Shown here: one piece after another, positions 39,512-49,210 of the stretch
Position numbering within the stretch: position 1 is the first letter of the stretch
Layout of the letters: every line of letters starts with the position of its first letter
Assembly (NCBI RefSeq): GCF_015140455.1
Contig: NZ_AP024094.1
Coordinates: forward strand, 1,488,001-1,552,000
Reading direction: 5' to 3'
Origin: Jeongeupia sp. HS-3
GTDB taxonomy: Bacteria; Pseudomonadota; Gammaproteobacteria; Burkholderiales; Chitinibacteraceae
DNA: 64,000 bases
Translations under genes and position numbers: made by a program
Notes under the pieces: generated by a model
What the model was told of the DNA's origin: nothing
Database searches by the model: none
What the model saw: the letters and a program-made list of their open reading frames with translations, nothing else

Positions 39512-39940
39512 TTAGTAGCCGACCCGTTTGCCCTGTGCATCGATCACTGCCTCGCCGTCTTCCTTGCTGAACGCGCCCTGCTGCGGCTGCGGCAGCAGAT
39601 CGAGCACCAGCTCGGACGGACGGCACAGCTTCGTGCCGAGTTCGGTGACGACGATGGGCCGGTTGATCAGGACCGGATGTTCGAGCATGAAGTCGATCAG
39701 CTGGTCGTCGCTCCATTTGGCGTCATCAAGACCCAACGCCTCGTACGGCGTGCCGCTCCTGCGCAGCAAGGCCCGAACGCCAGTACCCATCGCGGCGATC
39801 AGCGCGACCAGCTCATCGCGGCTCGGTGGCGTTTCCAGATAATGGATGACGGTCGGTTCGATGCCGGCGTTGCGGATCAGCGCCAGCGTATTGCGCGAAG
39901 TGCCGCAGGCGGGGTTGTGATAGATCGTGACCTTGCTCAT
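39512..39940 (-). CDS. arsC: Arsenate reductase, glutaredoxin-coupled type
   Basis: Reduces arsenate to arsenite for export. The 142-aa protein has the catalytic Cys12 in YHNPACGTSRNTL, as in plasmid R773 ArsC, and the conserved C-terminal RP / R-rich region (LINRPIVVTELGTKLCRPSE). Last gene of arsR-acr3-arsC, 22 bp after acr3. The ATG at 39940 is typical; an upstream extension is not. Confidence 0.95.
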   Translation of the reverse strand: MSKVTIYHNPACGTSRNTLALIRNAGIEPTVIHYLETPPSRDELVALIAAMGTGVRALLRRSGTPYEALGLDDAKWSDDQLIDFMLEHPVLINRPIVVTELGTKLCRPSELVLDLLPQPQQGAFSKEDGEAVIDAQGKRVGY

Positions 39941-39962
39941 GCTGTTCTCCTGTCGATTTCGT

Positions 39963-41036
39963 TTATTGAGCTGCGCCGCGCTCGTACCACGGCTTGCTGC
40001 CATTGACGATGCGCACCACCAGCAGCATCACCGGCACTTCGATCAGCACGCCGACCACCGTCGCCAGCGCCGCACCCGATTCAAAGCCGAACAGGCTGAT
40101 CGCGGCGGCGACGGCCAGCTCGAAGAAGTTCGATGCGCCGATCAGCGCCGACGGGCCGGCGACCGAATGCTTCTCGCCGACCTTGCGATTCAGCCAGTAC
40201 GCGAGACCCGAATTGAAGAACACCTGGATCAGGATAGGCACCGCCAGCAATGCGATCACCAGCGGCTGACGGATGATCGCGCCGCCCTGAAAGGCGAACA
40301 GCAGCACCAGCGTCGCCAGCAGCGCGGTAATCGACCACGGCTGGATCTTCTGCATGGCAGCGTCAAACGCGGCCTGGCCTTTGGCCAGCAGGGCCTTGCG
40401 GATCACTTGGGCGATCAGCACCGGGATGACGATATACAGCACCACCGAGGTCAGCAGCGTCGCCCACGGCACGATGATGCTCGAGACCCCGAGCAGCAAG
40501 GCCACCAGCGGCGCGAATGCGAACACCATGATCAGATCGTTCAGCGCCACCTGCGACAGCGTGAAGTAGGCATCGCCGTTGGTGAGCCGGCTCCAGACGA
40601 AGACCATCGCCGTGCATGGCGCCGCGGCGAGCAGGATCAGCCCGGCAACATAACTATCGAGCTGATCGGCCGGCAACCACTGTGCGAACAGCACGCGGAT
40701 GAACAGCCAACCGAGCAGCGCCATCGAAAACGGCTTCACCAGCCAGTTGATGAACAAGGTGACGCCGATGCCCTTGATATGCGCCTTGACCTGATGCAGC
40801 GCACCGAAGTCGATCTTCAGCAGCATCGGGATGATCATCACCCAGATCAGCAGCCCGACCGGCAGGTTGACCTTGGCGACTTCCATCGCACCGATTGCCT
40901 TGAACAGCTGAGGCAGCCCCTGCCCCAGCGCGATGCCGACGACGATGCACGCCAGCACCCAGGCGCTCAGATAGCGTTCGAAAAAAGGCATCGGCGCGGC
41001 GGCGCGTTGGCCGATGACTTCACATTGCGCGGACAT
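39963..41036 (-). CDS. acr3: Arsenite efflux permease Acr3
   Basis: 357-aa carrier with ten hydrophobic segments that exports arsenite by proton antiport. Conserved features include FFERYLSAWVLACI at the start and AAAPCTAMVFVWS with the essential Cys. The ATG at 41036 has AGGGG seven bases upstream and is preferred to an ATG at 41054. Middle gene of the ars operon. Confidence 0.96.
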   Translation of the reverse strand: MSAQCEVIGQRAAAPMPFFERYLSAWVLACIVVGIALGQGLPQLFKAIGAMEVAKVNLPVGLLIWVMIIPMLLKIDFGALHQVKAHIKGIGVTLFINWLVKPFSMALLGWLFIRVLFAQWLPADQLDSYVAGLILLAAAPCTAMVFVWSRLTNGDAYFTLSQVALNDLIMVFAFAPLVALLLGVSSIIVPWATLLTSVVLYIVIPVLIAQVIRKALLAKGQAAFDAAMQKIQPWSITALLATLVLLFAFQGGAIIRQPLVIALLAVPILIQVFFNSGLAYWLNRKVGEKHSVAGPSALIGASNFFELAVAAAISLFGFESGAALATVVGVLIEVPVMLLVVRIVNGSKPWYERGAAQ

Positions 41037-41088
41037 CAAATACCCCTGTTCCATTCACACGCTGCGTCGCAGCGATCGCTTTTCATCT

Positions 41089-41418
41089 TTAACAGCAGCT
41101 ATCATCGCAGGCTTGCGGCGCGATACCGCACGGCGCGCCGCCACAGCAGTTGTCGGTGAGGAAAGCCAGCAAGGCGTTCATTGCCGCGTAGTTGGCCGAG
41201 TAATAAATGAAGCGGCTCTCCTGCTTTGCGGTGATCAGCCCGGCATGCGCCAGCTCCTTCAGGTGGAAGGACAGCGTCGCCGGGGCCACACCGAGCGACT
41301 CGCCGATCCGGCCGACGGCCAGGCCGTCGGGGCCGGCGGTGACGAGCAGCCGGTACACGGCCAGACGGGTTTCCTGCGCCAGCGCAGAGAGGCGGATGAC
41401 TACGTCTTTGTTTTCCAT
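41089..41418 (-). CDS. arsR: Arsenite-responsive repressor ArsR
   Basis: 109-aa ArsR/SmtB winged-helix repressor (LGVAPATLSFHLKELAHAGLI). The C-terminal tail NCCGGAPC (C91, C92, C97) plus C104, C108 and C109 suits As(III) binding at a C-terminal three-Cys site, like the AfArsR type rather than the R773 CVC type. A perfect palindrome covers its start codon, so it should repress its own operon. Confidence 0.95.
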   Translation of the reverse strand: MENKDVVIRLSALAQETRLAVYRLLVTAGPDGLAVGRIGESLGVAPATLSFHLKELAHAGLITAKQESRFIYYSANYAAMNALLAFLTDNCCGGAPCGIAPQACDDSCC

Positions 41419-41440
41419 ATTTCTATTTTTATAGAAATAT
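41417..41440. promoter_or_regulatory. ArsR operator
   Basis: Perfect 10-bp inverted repeat ATATTTCTAT / ATAGAAATAT with a TTTT spacer, overlapping the arsR ATG (41416-41418). Confidence 0.8.
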
Positions 41441-41656
41441 GGAATCAATGCAAGCGGCAAGCATGATGACCGGCTCGTGCCTCGGTCGCGCCGTGCATGA
41501 CGGCAGGCGCCCCCGTTCACCGCGCGTAGCCATCGCCCTGGCACCGCCTGCGAAGACAGGCAGTCCCCGGTCAGAAACGAGCATATCGGGCTATATGGTC
41601 AGGCGGTGCCGAGCAAGATAAGCTTGCGGCAACGTTAAGAAACCGGAGCAGCAGCC

Positions 41657-42157
41657 ATGACAGCACCTCAAGCAGGAATCGGCAGGGCAGACGAAGCCGA
41701 CCTGGAGGGTATCCTCGAACTTCAGGCCGCCAATCAAATCGAGCGCGGCGGTGCGCTGTCAGCCTCCCTACCCCGCTCCCGTGTGGCTGCGATGATGGAC
41801 GATATGCCGCTGATCGTCTCGCGCCGGGACGGCCGCGTCACCGGTTTCCTGATGACGACTTCGCGGGCGATGAATGCCGATCTTCCCATTGTTCAAGCGA
41901 TGTTTGCCGCATACCAAGGTAGCGACGATGCGTACATCTACGGCCCGATCTGTGTCGGCGCCGATGAACGTGGTAAAGGTTTGGCGCAAGCGATGTTCAG
42001 GGAACTGCAGCGCCTGGAGTCGGGGCGGGAAGGTGTGCTTTTTATACGGCGCGACAACGAAGCCTCGCTTCGCGCACATGCCCGCATGGGCATGCGTGAG
42101 GTTGCCGGGTTCCGGTTCAACGGCTTTGATTTTGCGGTTTTTTCCTATATCGGCTAA
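41657..42157 (+). CDS. GNAT family N-acetyltransferase
   Basis: 166-aa acetyltransferase with the acetyl-CoA motif A (ICVGADERGKGLAQAMFREL) and motif B region (NEASLRAHARMGMREVAGFRFNG). Substrate unknown. It stands alone between the ars operon and the siderophore locus; downstream 42158-42426 shows nothing recognisable. Confidence 0.88.
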   Translation: MTAPQAGIGRADEADLEGILELQAANQIERGGALSASLPRSRVAAMMDDMPLIVSRRDGRVTGFLMTTSRAMNADLPIVQAMFAAYQGSDDAYIYGPICVGADERGKGLAQAMFRELQRLESGREGVLFIRRDNEASLRAHARMGMREVAGFRFNGFDFAVFSYIG

Positions 42158-42426
42158 GGCAAACATAATGCGGCCTCGATGATCCGCGTTCCGGCCATCG
42201 CTCAGCGCCTTCGCGCCTTGCTTCAGGCGCTATTGCCTGGATGACCATGCTGCTCTCGACGGTAACAGGTGCGCATCTTGAATTCAGCCAGCGCTCAGCG
42301 CGGGGCAATATGAACGGCAAGACGACTTGGCATTCGGGCCCGTTGTACGACACCAAGCTGCAGAATGAACGTGCCTTTGGTGATGAAGACCGAGCCAAGC
42401 CCCCTCTCCTTCAGAGGCAGCTGCGC

Positions 42427-42453
42427 AAAAAAAAGGGTGCCCGGCGGGCACCC
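42427..42453 (-). terminator. Terminator of the exporter-aminotransferase unit
   Basis: GGGTGCCC-GGC-GGGCACCC stem; on the minus strand it is followed by eight T. It lies 28 bp past the aminotransferase stop. Confidence 0.9.
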
Positions 42454-42480
42454 ATCAATGCGCTCAAACGTGCAAAGGTA

Positions 42481-43761
42481 TCAAGCGGTCAGCACGCCCT
42501 GCTGCTGCAGTTCGCGCAGCGCGTCGGCGGCGGCGGCGATGACGAAGTCGATCTGCTCTTCGGTATGCACGCCGCAGATGAAGTTGACGTCGCGGCGCAG
42601 CAACACGCCACGGCGGGCCATCGCGGCCTGGAACGGCTGCATCAGCTTGACGTGCTCGGCCGGGTCCTTGGCCATCAGGAACAGCGGGATCGGGTCGTAG
42701 CCGTAAATACGCAGCGGCGCACCGATCGCCTCGGCGGCGGCGTTGACGCCGGCACGCAGCCGACGGCCGAGTTCGGCGATGCGGGCGACGTAATCGGTTT
42801 CGCGGTAGACGCCGATCACCGCTTCGCACACCGCCAGCGACAGCACTTCGCCGCCGAAGGTGGTCGACACCTGCAGCTCGTCGAGCCGGCGCAGATGGCG
42901 CTCCGGCCCGGCGATCGCCGACAGCGGCATGCCGGCGGCAATGCCCTTGGACAGGCAGACCATGTCGGCGGCTACGCCGAAGAATTCCTGCGCGCCGCCC
43001 AGCGCCAGACGGAAGCCGGTGACGACTTCGTCGAGCACCAGCAGCGTGCCGTTGGCGTCGCACGCGGCGCGAACCTGCTGGACGAACTCGCGGCTCAGCA
43101 CGCGGTTGTACGGCACCGACAGCAGCACGCACGCGAGCTTGTCGCCCAGCTCGGCGATCTTCGCCAGCAGCGCCGGCTCGTCCGGCGGGGTGAACAGCGG
43201 CATGCGGGTGGTGTTGTCGGCTACGGCCTTGGGCACGCCCGGGGTGTCGAACATGAAGTGGTCGTGCCAGCCGTTGTAGCCGACGGTGATGATGTGCTCG
43301 CGCCCGGTAATGTGCCGCGACAGCCGCACCGCCGCCGAGGTCGCATCGGCGCCGGTCTTGAAGAAGCGCGCCATTTCGGCGTTCGGAATGATCTCGACCA
43401 GCGCCAGCGTCGCGCTGATTTCGACTTCGGTCGGCAGCGAATGCAGCACGCCCTTGCCCAGATGCGACTGGATCGCGCCGACCACGGCCGGGTGGTTGTG
43501 GCCGAGCGTGTTGGCGGCCAGCCCGCAGATCATGTCGAGGTACTGGTTGCCGTCGACGTCGTCGACCAGCGCGCCCTGCCCGCCGGCGAGGTAGACCGGA
43601 AATTCGCCGAGCGCGAACATTTCCGGGCGCTTCATCATCGACTGGGTGACGCCGGGGATGAGCTTGCGCGCGGCTTCGAGCATCTGCATCGAGCGTTCGA
43701 TGTTCAGCGAGCCGGTGATGGCACGCGGCAGGGTCGAGGTCTTGCTGGTAACGATATCCAT
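42481..43761 (-). CDS. GSA-type class III aminotransferase, MxcL-like
   Basis: 426-aa PLP enzyme like glutamate-1-semialdehyde aminomutase, with the Schiff-base Lys272 (CLSKGIAAG) and Asp244 (LVLDEVVTGF). In myxochelin clusters a GSA-like aminotransferase, MxcL, converts the aldehyde released by the NRPS reductase domain into the terminal amine of myxochelin B. The adjacent cluster has exactly that NRPS, so this role is favoured over heme synthesis. It is downstream of the MFS gene, probably co-transcribed from the Fur-controlled region. Confidence 0.85.
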   Translation of the reverse strand: MDIVTSKTSTLPRAITGSLNIERSMQMLEAARKLIPGVTQSMMKRPEMFALGEFPVYLAGGQGALVDDVDGNQYLDMICGLAANTLGHNHPAVVGAIQSHLGKGVLHSLPTEVEISATLALVEIIPNAEMARFFKTGADATSAAVRLSRHITGREHIITVGYNGWHDHFMFDTPGVPKAVADNTTRMPLFTPPDEPALLAKIAELGDKLACVLLSVPYNRVLSREFVQQVRAACDANGTLLVLDEVVTGFRLALGGAQEFFGVAADMVCLSKGIAAGMPLSAIAGPERHLRRLDELQVSTTFGGEVLSLAVCEAVIGVYRETDYVARIAELGRRLRAGVNAAAEAIGAPLRIYGYDPIPLFLMAKDPAEHVKLMQPFQAAMARRGVLLRRDVNFICGVHTEEQIDFVIAAAADALRELQQQGVLTA

Positions 43762-43857
43762 GATATTTCCTTGAGGTAAGAGTGGCAGGCGGCTGTATTC
43801 AATGGCCGTGCGACACGGGCGGCGTGGGGTTTCAACGGTCCGGCTGAAGCGCCGGCA

Positions 43858-45069
43858 TCACGCGGCTACCGCGACGGCGCGGCGGACACGAACCAGCAGC
43901 CAGAGCAAACAGAGCGCCGCGGCACTGGTCGCCACGGCAAGCCAGCCGACGGTGCCGAAGCCTTGCAGCGCGCCGTTGGGTGCCACGACGATCATCTGCC
44001 CGGCGACCCAGGCGCCGAGGCCCGACGCACCGTCGCTGGCGGCGATGTTGACCGCGAGGTAGCGACCGCGCAGCGCTGGCGGCACCATGCCGGTCAGCAG
44101 CGCCATCGCCGGGATCGCCCGGCCCGATGTCAGCACCATGAAGGCGACGAACACCGGCAGCACCAGCCACAACGGCGACGGTTGCAGATGGCTGAAAATC
44201 AGGTGCGGCACCATGCTGGCGAGCAGCAGGCCGACCAAGACCTGCGCTTTGCCGAAGCGGTCCACGAGCTTGCCGATCCGCGGCATCGCGTACAGCGTCG
44301 CCGCGCCGGCCGCGCAATACAGCCACGGCAAGGTATCGAAGGCGATGCCGACATTGCCGACCAGATAGGCACCGAGGTAGGGAATCAGCAGGAAGCTGGC
44401 GAAGACGACGGTGAACGTCAGCAGCCAGCCCAGCGGCAGGCCCGGCATGCGCCAGATTTCGCCGAGGCCGCTGCGCGGCGTTTCGCCGTTCAGGTGTCCC
44501 TTGATCGCCGGCAAACGCCACGCCAGCAGCCCCCAGAACACCGCAGCCAGAAACGCGACACCCCAGAACGGCAGGCGCCAGCCACCCATCGCAGCCAGCG
44601 CCAGCCCGACCGGCACGCCGGCGACGGCGCAGATGCCGAACGCCGACATCACCGTGCCGATCGCCTGACCACGGCGCTGCGGCGGAATCACGTCGCCGAC
44701 GATGGTCATCACCACCGCGCCCATCAGCCCGGCGCAACCGCCGGCGACGAAACGCGCCGCCATCAGCCAGCGGTAATCGGGCGCCAGCGCGCACACCACC
44801 GTGGCGGCAATGAAGCCCGCGTACAGCAGCAGCAGCGCCGGCTTGCGGTCGAAGCGGTCGAGCCAGAACGCGCCGAGCACGCCCATCAGCGCCGACGCGA
44901 AGGTATAGGCGGACACCAGCAGGCCGAACTGGCCGGCGGTTATGCCGAACGCCGGCATCAGCTCGGGCGCCAGCGGCATCAGGATCATGAAATCGAGGAT
45001 ATGGCTGAACTGCAGTGCGGCCAGCAGCCACAGCAGATGGCGTTCCTGCCGGGGGTCGAGCGAAGGCAT
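43858..45069 (-). CDS. MFS transporter, putative siderophore exporter
   Basis: 403-aa 12-helix MFS protein with the loop 2-3 motif (GAFWLDRFDRKPAL) and a second-half counterpart (GKLVDRFGKAQ). Divergent from the DHB genes across a Fur-box region and upstream of the MxcL-like gene, so export of the catecholate is the likely role. MFS exporters are usual in such clusters. Confidence 0.8.
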   Translation of the reverse strand: MPSLDPRQERHLLWLLAALQFSHILDFMILMPLAPELMPAFGITAGQFGLLVSAYTFASALMGVLGAFWLDRFDRKPALLLLYAGFIAATVVCALAPDYRWLMAARFVAGGCAGLMGAVVMTIVGDVIPPQRRGQAIGTVMSAFGICAVAGVPVGLALAAMGGWRLPFWGVAFLAAVFWGLLAWRLPAIKGHLNGETPRSGLGEIWRMPGLPLGWLLTFTVVFASFLLIPYLGAYLVGNVGIAFDTLPWLYCAAGAATLYAMPRIGKLVDRFGKAQVLVGLLLASMVPHLIFSHLQPSPLWLVLPVFVAFMVLTSGRAIPAMALLTGMVPPALRGRYLAVNIAASDGASGLGAWVAGQMIVVAPNGALQGFGTVGWLAVATSAAALCLLWLLVRVRRAVAVAA

Positions 45070-45299
45070 CGGGGGTCCGTATCGGGCCGCAAAGCCGGCC
45101 CGGCTGATTGATCAATGCGCCCTGGTTCGCGATGCGGGAAAAGACATCCGCGCCGAACAACGCCCGGCTAGCTTGCAGCGATATGGCATCGAGAAAAAGA
45201 CGCAAATGCGAATCAATTGCGTTTCGCAAAGGAAATATTCCGTACAGCAAAAGTCCCGGGCAAGTTTTTCGGGCATCGTATGCCGGTCGAGTAATTGAT

Positions 45300-45318
45300 C
45301 GTAATGATAATCATTATT
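45300..45318. promoter_or_regulatory. Fur box between siderophore transcription units
   Basis: CGTAATGATAATCATTATT matches 16/19 of the consensus, with a perfect AATGATAATCATT core. It lies 104 bp upstream of the isochorismate synthase gene and 231 bp from the divergent exporter gene; the rest of 45070-45421 has no gene. Confidence 0.85.
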
Positions 45319-45421
45319 ATCAATGAGCGCTGCAGCGTACTCCCTCCCTGTCTACCGATTGAGGCCGGCTCAAGGCCCTCCCACGCCCTGAGCGCAGACC
45401 CCGATGTTCTGCGAGGAAGTC

Positions 45422-46648
45422 ATGAAGCCAACCCTGCTGGAACCCCAAACGCTCGGTACACCCGTTGCGGCAAACACGCTGCTGACGCGCTACACCGAAG
45501 ACACCACGTTCTTTTTTGCCTCGCCCCGGCTCACCTTCCTCGGGCACGGTCTCTTTGCCCGGCTGCGGGCGCCGGGACGTGAAGCCCTGCTCTCGCGCCA
45601 GATCGCCGAGCTGCTGGCCAGCGCCCGCCAGGCCGGCATCGCCGCGCCCATCGTCGCCGGTGCGCTGCCCTTTGACGCCGACGATGCCGCCGTGCTGTTC
45701 GTGCCTGAAAAAACCGAGCGCGCCGGCCGTCTGGCGCACGCGCACATCCAGGCCGCCGCGCCAACACCGCTCGACGGCAGCATCCGCCAGGTGCCCGAGG
45801 CGATCATTTACCGCCATGCGGTCGAAGAGGCCTTGCGCCGCTTTGCCAGCACGCCGCTTGAAAAAGTCGTGCTGTCGCGGGCGCTGGAAGTGCACGCACC
45901 GGGCGGCATCAACGCCCGGGCCTTGCTGACCCAGCTGGCCGCGCACAACCCGAACGGCTACACCTTTGCGCTGGATCTGTTCGAGCGCGGCGGTCACAGC
46001 ATCCACCGGCCACTAAGGCTGCTGGGCGCCAGCCCCGAACTGCTGGTCGCACGCCGCGGGCGCGAGGTGATCGCCAACCCGATCGCCGGCACGCTGCCGC
46101 GCAGCACCGATCCGGTGGAAGACGAAGCGCGCGGCCAGGCGCTGCTGGCGTCAGACAAGGATCTGCACGAGCACGCGCTGGTCGTCGACGCCGTCGCCAA
46201 GGCGCTGGCGCCGCTGTGCCGCACGCTGGTGGTGCCGCCCAAACCGTCGCTGATCAAGACCGCCACCTTGTGGCATTTGTCGACGCAGGTTCACGGCGAG
46301 GTCGCCGACCCGGCGACCAGCGCGCTCGATCTGGCACAGGCGCTGCATCCGACCCCGGCCGTCTGCGGCCACCCGCGCGAGCTGGCCCGTGCCGCGATCC
46401 GCGAACTCGAGCCGTTCGAGCGCGGCCTGTTCACCGGCATGGTCGGCTGGATGGACGAAACCGGCGACGGCGAATGGGCGGTGACGATCCGCTGCGCCGA
46501 GGTCGACGAGGACAAGGTGCGGCTGTTCGCCGGCGCCGGCATCGTTCCGGCATCGACGCCGGAGCAAGAACTGGTCGAAACCGCCGCCAAGTTCCGCACC
46601 ATGCTCAACGCCATGGGGCTGGATGCGCCGCTGGAGGCACTGCTATGA
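45422..46648 (+). CDS. entC: Isochorismate synthase (DHB pathway)
   Basis: Converts chorismate to isochorismate, first step to 2,3-dihydroxybenzoate. The 408-aa protein has chorismate-binding features: [42 protein letters not shown] and [14 protein letters not shown], with C-terminal [13 protein letters not shown]. The ATG at 45422 follows GAGGAAG and is preferred to an ATG 18 bases upstream. First gene of the plus-strand unit; overlaps the ligase by ATGA. Equivalent to DhbC/MxcD. Confidence 0.95.
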   Translation: MKPTLLEPQTLGTPVAANTLLTRYTEDTTFFFASPRLTFLGHGLFARLRAPGREALLSRQIAELLASARQAGIAAPIVAGALPFDADDAAVLFVPEKTERAGRLAHAHIQAAAPTPLDGSIRQVPEAIIYRHAVEEALRRFASTPLEKVVLSRALEVHAPGGINARALLTQLAAHNPNGYTFALDLFERGGHSIHRPLRLLGASPELLVARRGREVIANPIAGTLPRSTDPVEDEARGQALLASDKDLHEHALVVDAVAKALAPLCRTLVVPPKPSLIKTATLWHLSTQVHGEVADPATSALDLAQALHPTPAVCGHPRELARAAIRELEPFERGLFTGMVGWMDETGDGEWAVTIRCAEVDEDKVRLFAGAGIVPASTPEQELVETAAKFRTMLNAMGLDAPLEALL

Positions 46649-48297
46649 GCGCCCCGCTCGACGGTTTCACCCCCTGGCCCGCCGACGTGGCCGCGCGTTA
46701 CCGCGAACTGGGCTACTGGCGCGGCGAGGCACTCGGCGCCACCCTGGCGCGGGTGGCGCGGCAATACCCAAGCAACACCGCGCTCATCTGCGGCAACCGG
46801 CACATCTCCTACCGCTATCTGGACGAGCGCGCCGACCGTTTCGCCGCTGGATTGGCGCGGCTGGGCATCCGCTCGCAAGACCGCGTGATCGTGCAGCTGC
46901 CCAATATCGCCGAGTATTTCATCGCCTGCTTCGCGCTGTTCCGCTTGGGCGCGATTCCGGTGATGGCACTGCCGGCGCATCGCAGCGCCGAGATCGGCTT
47001 CTTTGCCGAGGCGACCGATGCCGTGGCCTACCTCATCGCCGACCGCAGCGGCGGCTTCGATTACCGCACACTGGCGCGCGACGTGCGAGCGCGCGCGGCG
47101 GCGCTGCAGCATGTGATCGTTGCCGGCGACGCGGCCGAATTCACCGAATTCGAATCGCTTTACACCGAGCCGCCCCCCGGTGAGACCAGCGCGCAAGCAG
47201 CAATTACGCGGCCCGCCGTCGACGCCTCGCAAGTGGCACTGATGCAATTGTCCGGCGGCAGCACCGGTACGCCGAAGCTGATCCCGCGCACCCACGACGA
47301 CTATCTGTATAGCGTGATCGAAAGCGCGCGGATTTGCGGCTTCGATACCGATACGGTTTATCTGGCCGCGCTGCCGGTATCGCATAATTTTCCGCTCTCG
47401 TCCCCCGGATCACTCGGCACGCTGTTCAGCGGCGGCACCGTGGTGCTGGCGCGCGAGCCTGTGCCCGAAACCGCCTTCCCGCTGATTGCGCGCTATCAGG
47501 TCACCGTGACCGCGCTGGTCCCGGCGCTGGCGCTGCTGTGGCTGCAGGCGGCGCAAGCCGGCGCGGTGCAACTGAAATCGCTGCAACTCCTGCAGGTCGG
47601 CGGTGCGCGGCTGTCGGTCGAGGCCGCGAGGCGGGTCAAACCGGTGCTCGGCTGCGCCTTGCAGCAGGTGTTCGGCATGGCCGAAGGCCTGGTCAACTAC
47701 ACCCGGATTGGCGACCCCGAGGATCTGGTGATCCAGACCCAGGGCTGCCCGATCTCGCCGCACGACGAAATCCGCGTGGTCGACGACGACGACATCGACG
47801 TGAAGCACGGCGACACCGGCCATCTGCTCACGCGCGGCCCGTACACCATCCGCGGCTATTACAAGGCGAGCGAGCACAATGCCCGCGCCTTTACCGCCGA
47901 CGGCTTTTACCGCACCGGCGACCGCGTGCGACTGACGCCCGAGGGCTATATCGTCGTCGAGGGTCGCAGCAAGGACCAGATCAACCGCGGTGGCGAAAAA
48001 ATCGCCGCCGAGGAGGTCGAGAACCACCTGCTCGCGCACCCGCAGGTGCGCAACGCCGCGCTGGTGGCGATGCCCGACGCGTGGCTGGGCGAAAAGAGCT
48101 GCGCCTTCATCGAGCTGGCCGGCAGCAGCGATCTGCCGGCGTTGCGGCTGGCGCTGCAACTGAAGACCCACCTGCAGGCGCGCGGCCTCGCCGCCTACAA
48201 GATTCCCGATCACATCGAGTTCGTCGATGCGCTGCCGCTGACCGCGCTGGGCAAGGTCAGCAAGGAAGTGCTGCGTCGCCAGCTCGCGCAGAACTGA
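46645..48297 (+). CDS. entE: 2,3-dihydroxybenzoate-AMP ligase
   Basis: Adenylates DHB and loads it on the aryl carrier domain of the next protein. The 550-aa stand-alone adenylation enzyme has A3 [16 protein letters not shown], the aryl-acid-type [17 protein letters not shown] and the C-terminal Lys in [11 protein letters not shown]. Equivalent to DhbE/MxcE. ATGA overlap with entC; 34 bp before the isochorismatase. Confidence 0.96.
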   Translation: MSAPLDGFTPWPADVAARYRELGYWRGEALGATLARVARQYPSNTALICGNRHISYRYLDERADRFAAGLARLGIRSQDRVIVQLPNIAEYFIACFALFRLGAIPVMALPAHRSAEIGFFAEATDAVAYLIADRSGGFDYRTLARDVRARAAALQHVIVAGDAAEFTEFESLYTEPPPGETSAQAAITRPAVDASQVALMQLSGGSTGTPKLIPRTHDDYLYSVIESARICGFDTDTVYLAALPVSHNFPLSSPGSLGTLFSGGTVVLAREPVPETAFPLIARYQVTVTALVPALALLWLQAAQAGAVQLKSLQLLQVGGARLSVEAARRVKPVLGCALQQVFGMAEGLVNYTRIGDPEDLVIQTQGCPISPHDEIRVVDDDDIDVKHGDTGHLLTRGPYTIRGYYKASEHNARAFTADGFYRTGDRVRLTPEGYIVVEGRSKDQINRGGEKIAAEEVENHLLAHPQVRNAALVAMPDAWLGEKSCAFIELAGSSDLPALRLALQLKTHLQARGLAAYKIPDHIEFVDALPLTALGKVSKEVLRRQLAQN

Positions 48298-48331
48298 TCC
48301 CCTACATCCGACACTTCATTCCGAGATTCTC

Positions 48332-49202
<871 letters not shown>

Positions 49203-49210
<8 letters not shown>

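Noticed and set aside
42481-43761. Annotation of the aminotransferase as heme-pathway HemL
   Set aside because: The fold is HemL-like, but the siderophore context and the presence of a reductase-terminated NRPS fit an MxcL-type role better; not excluded without phylogeny.
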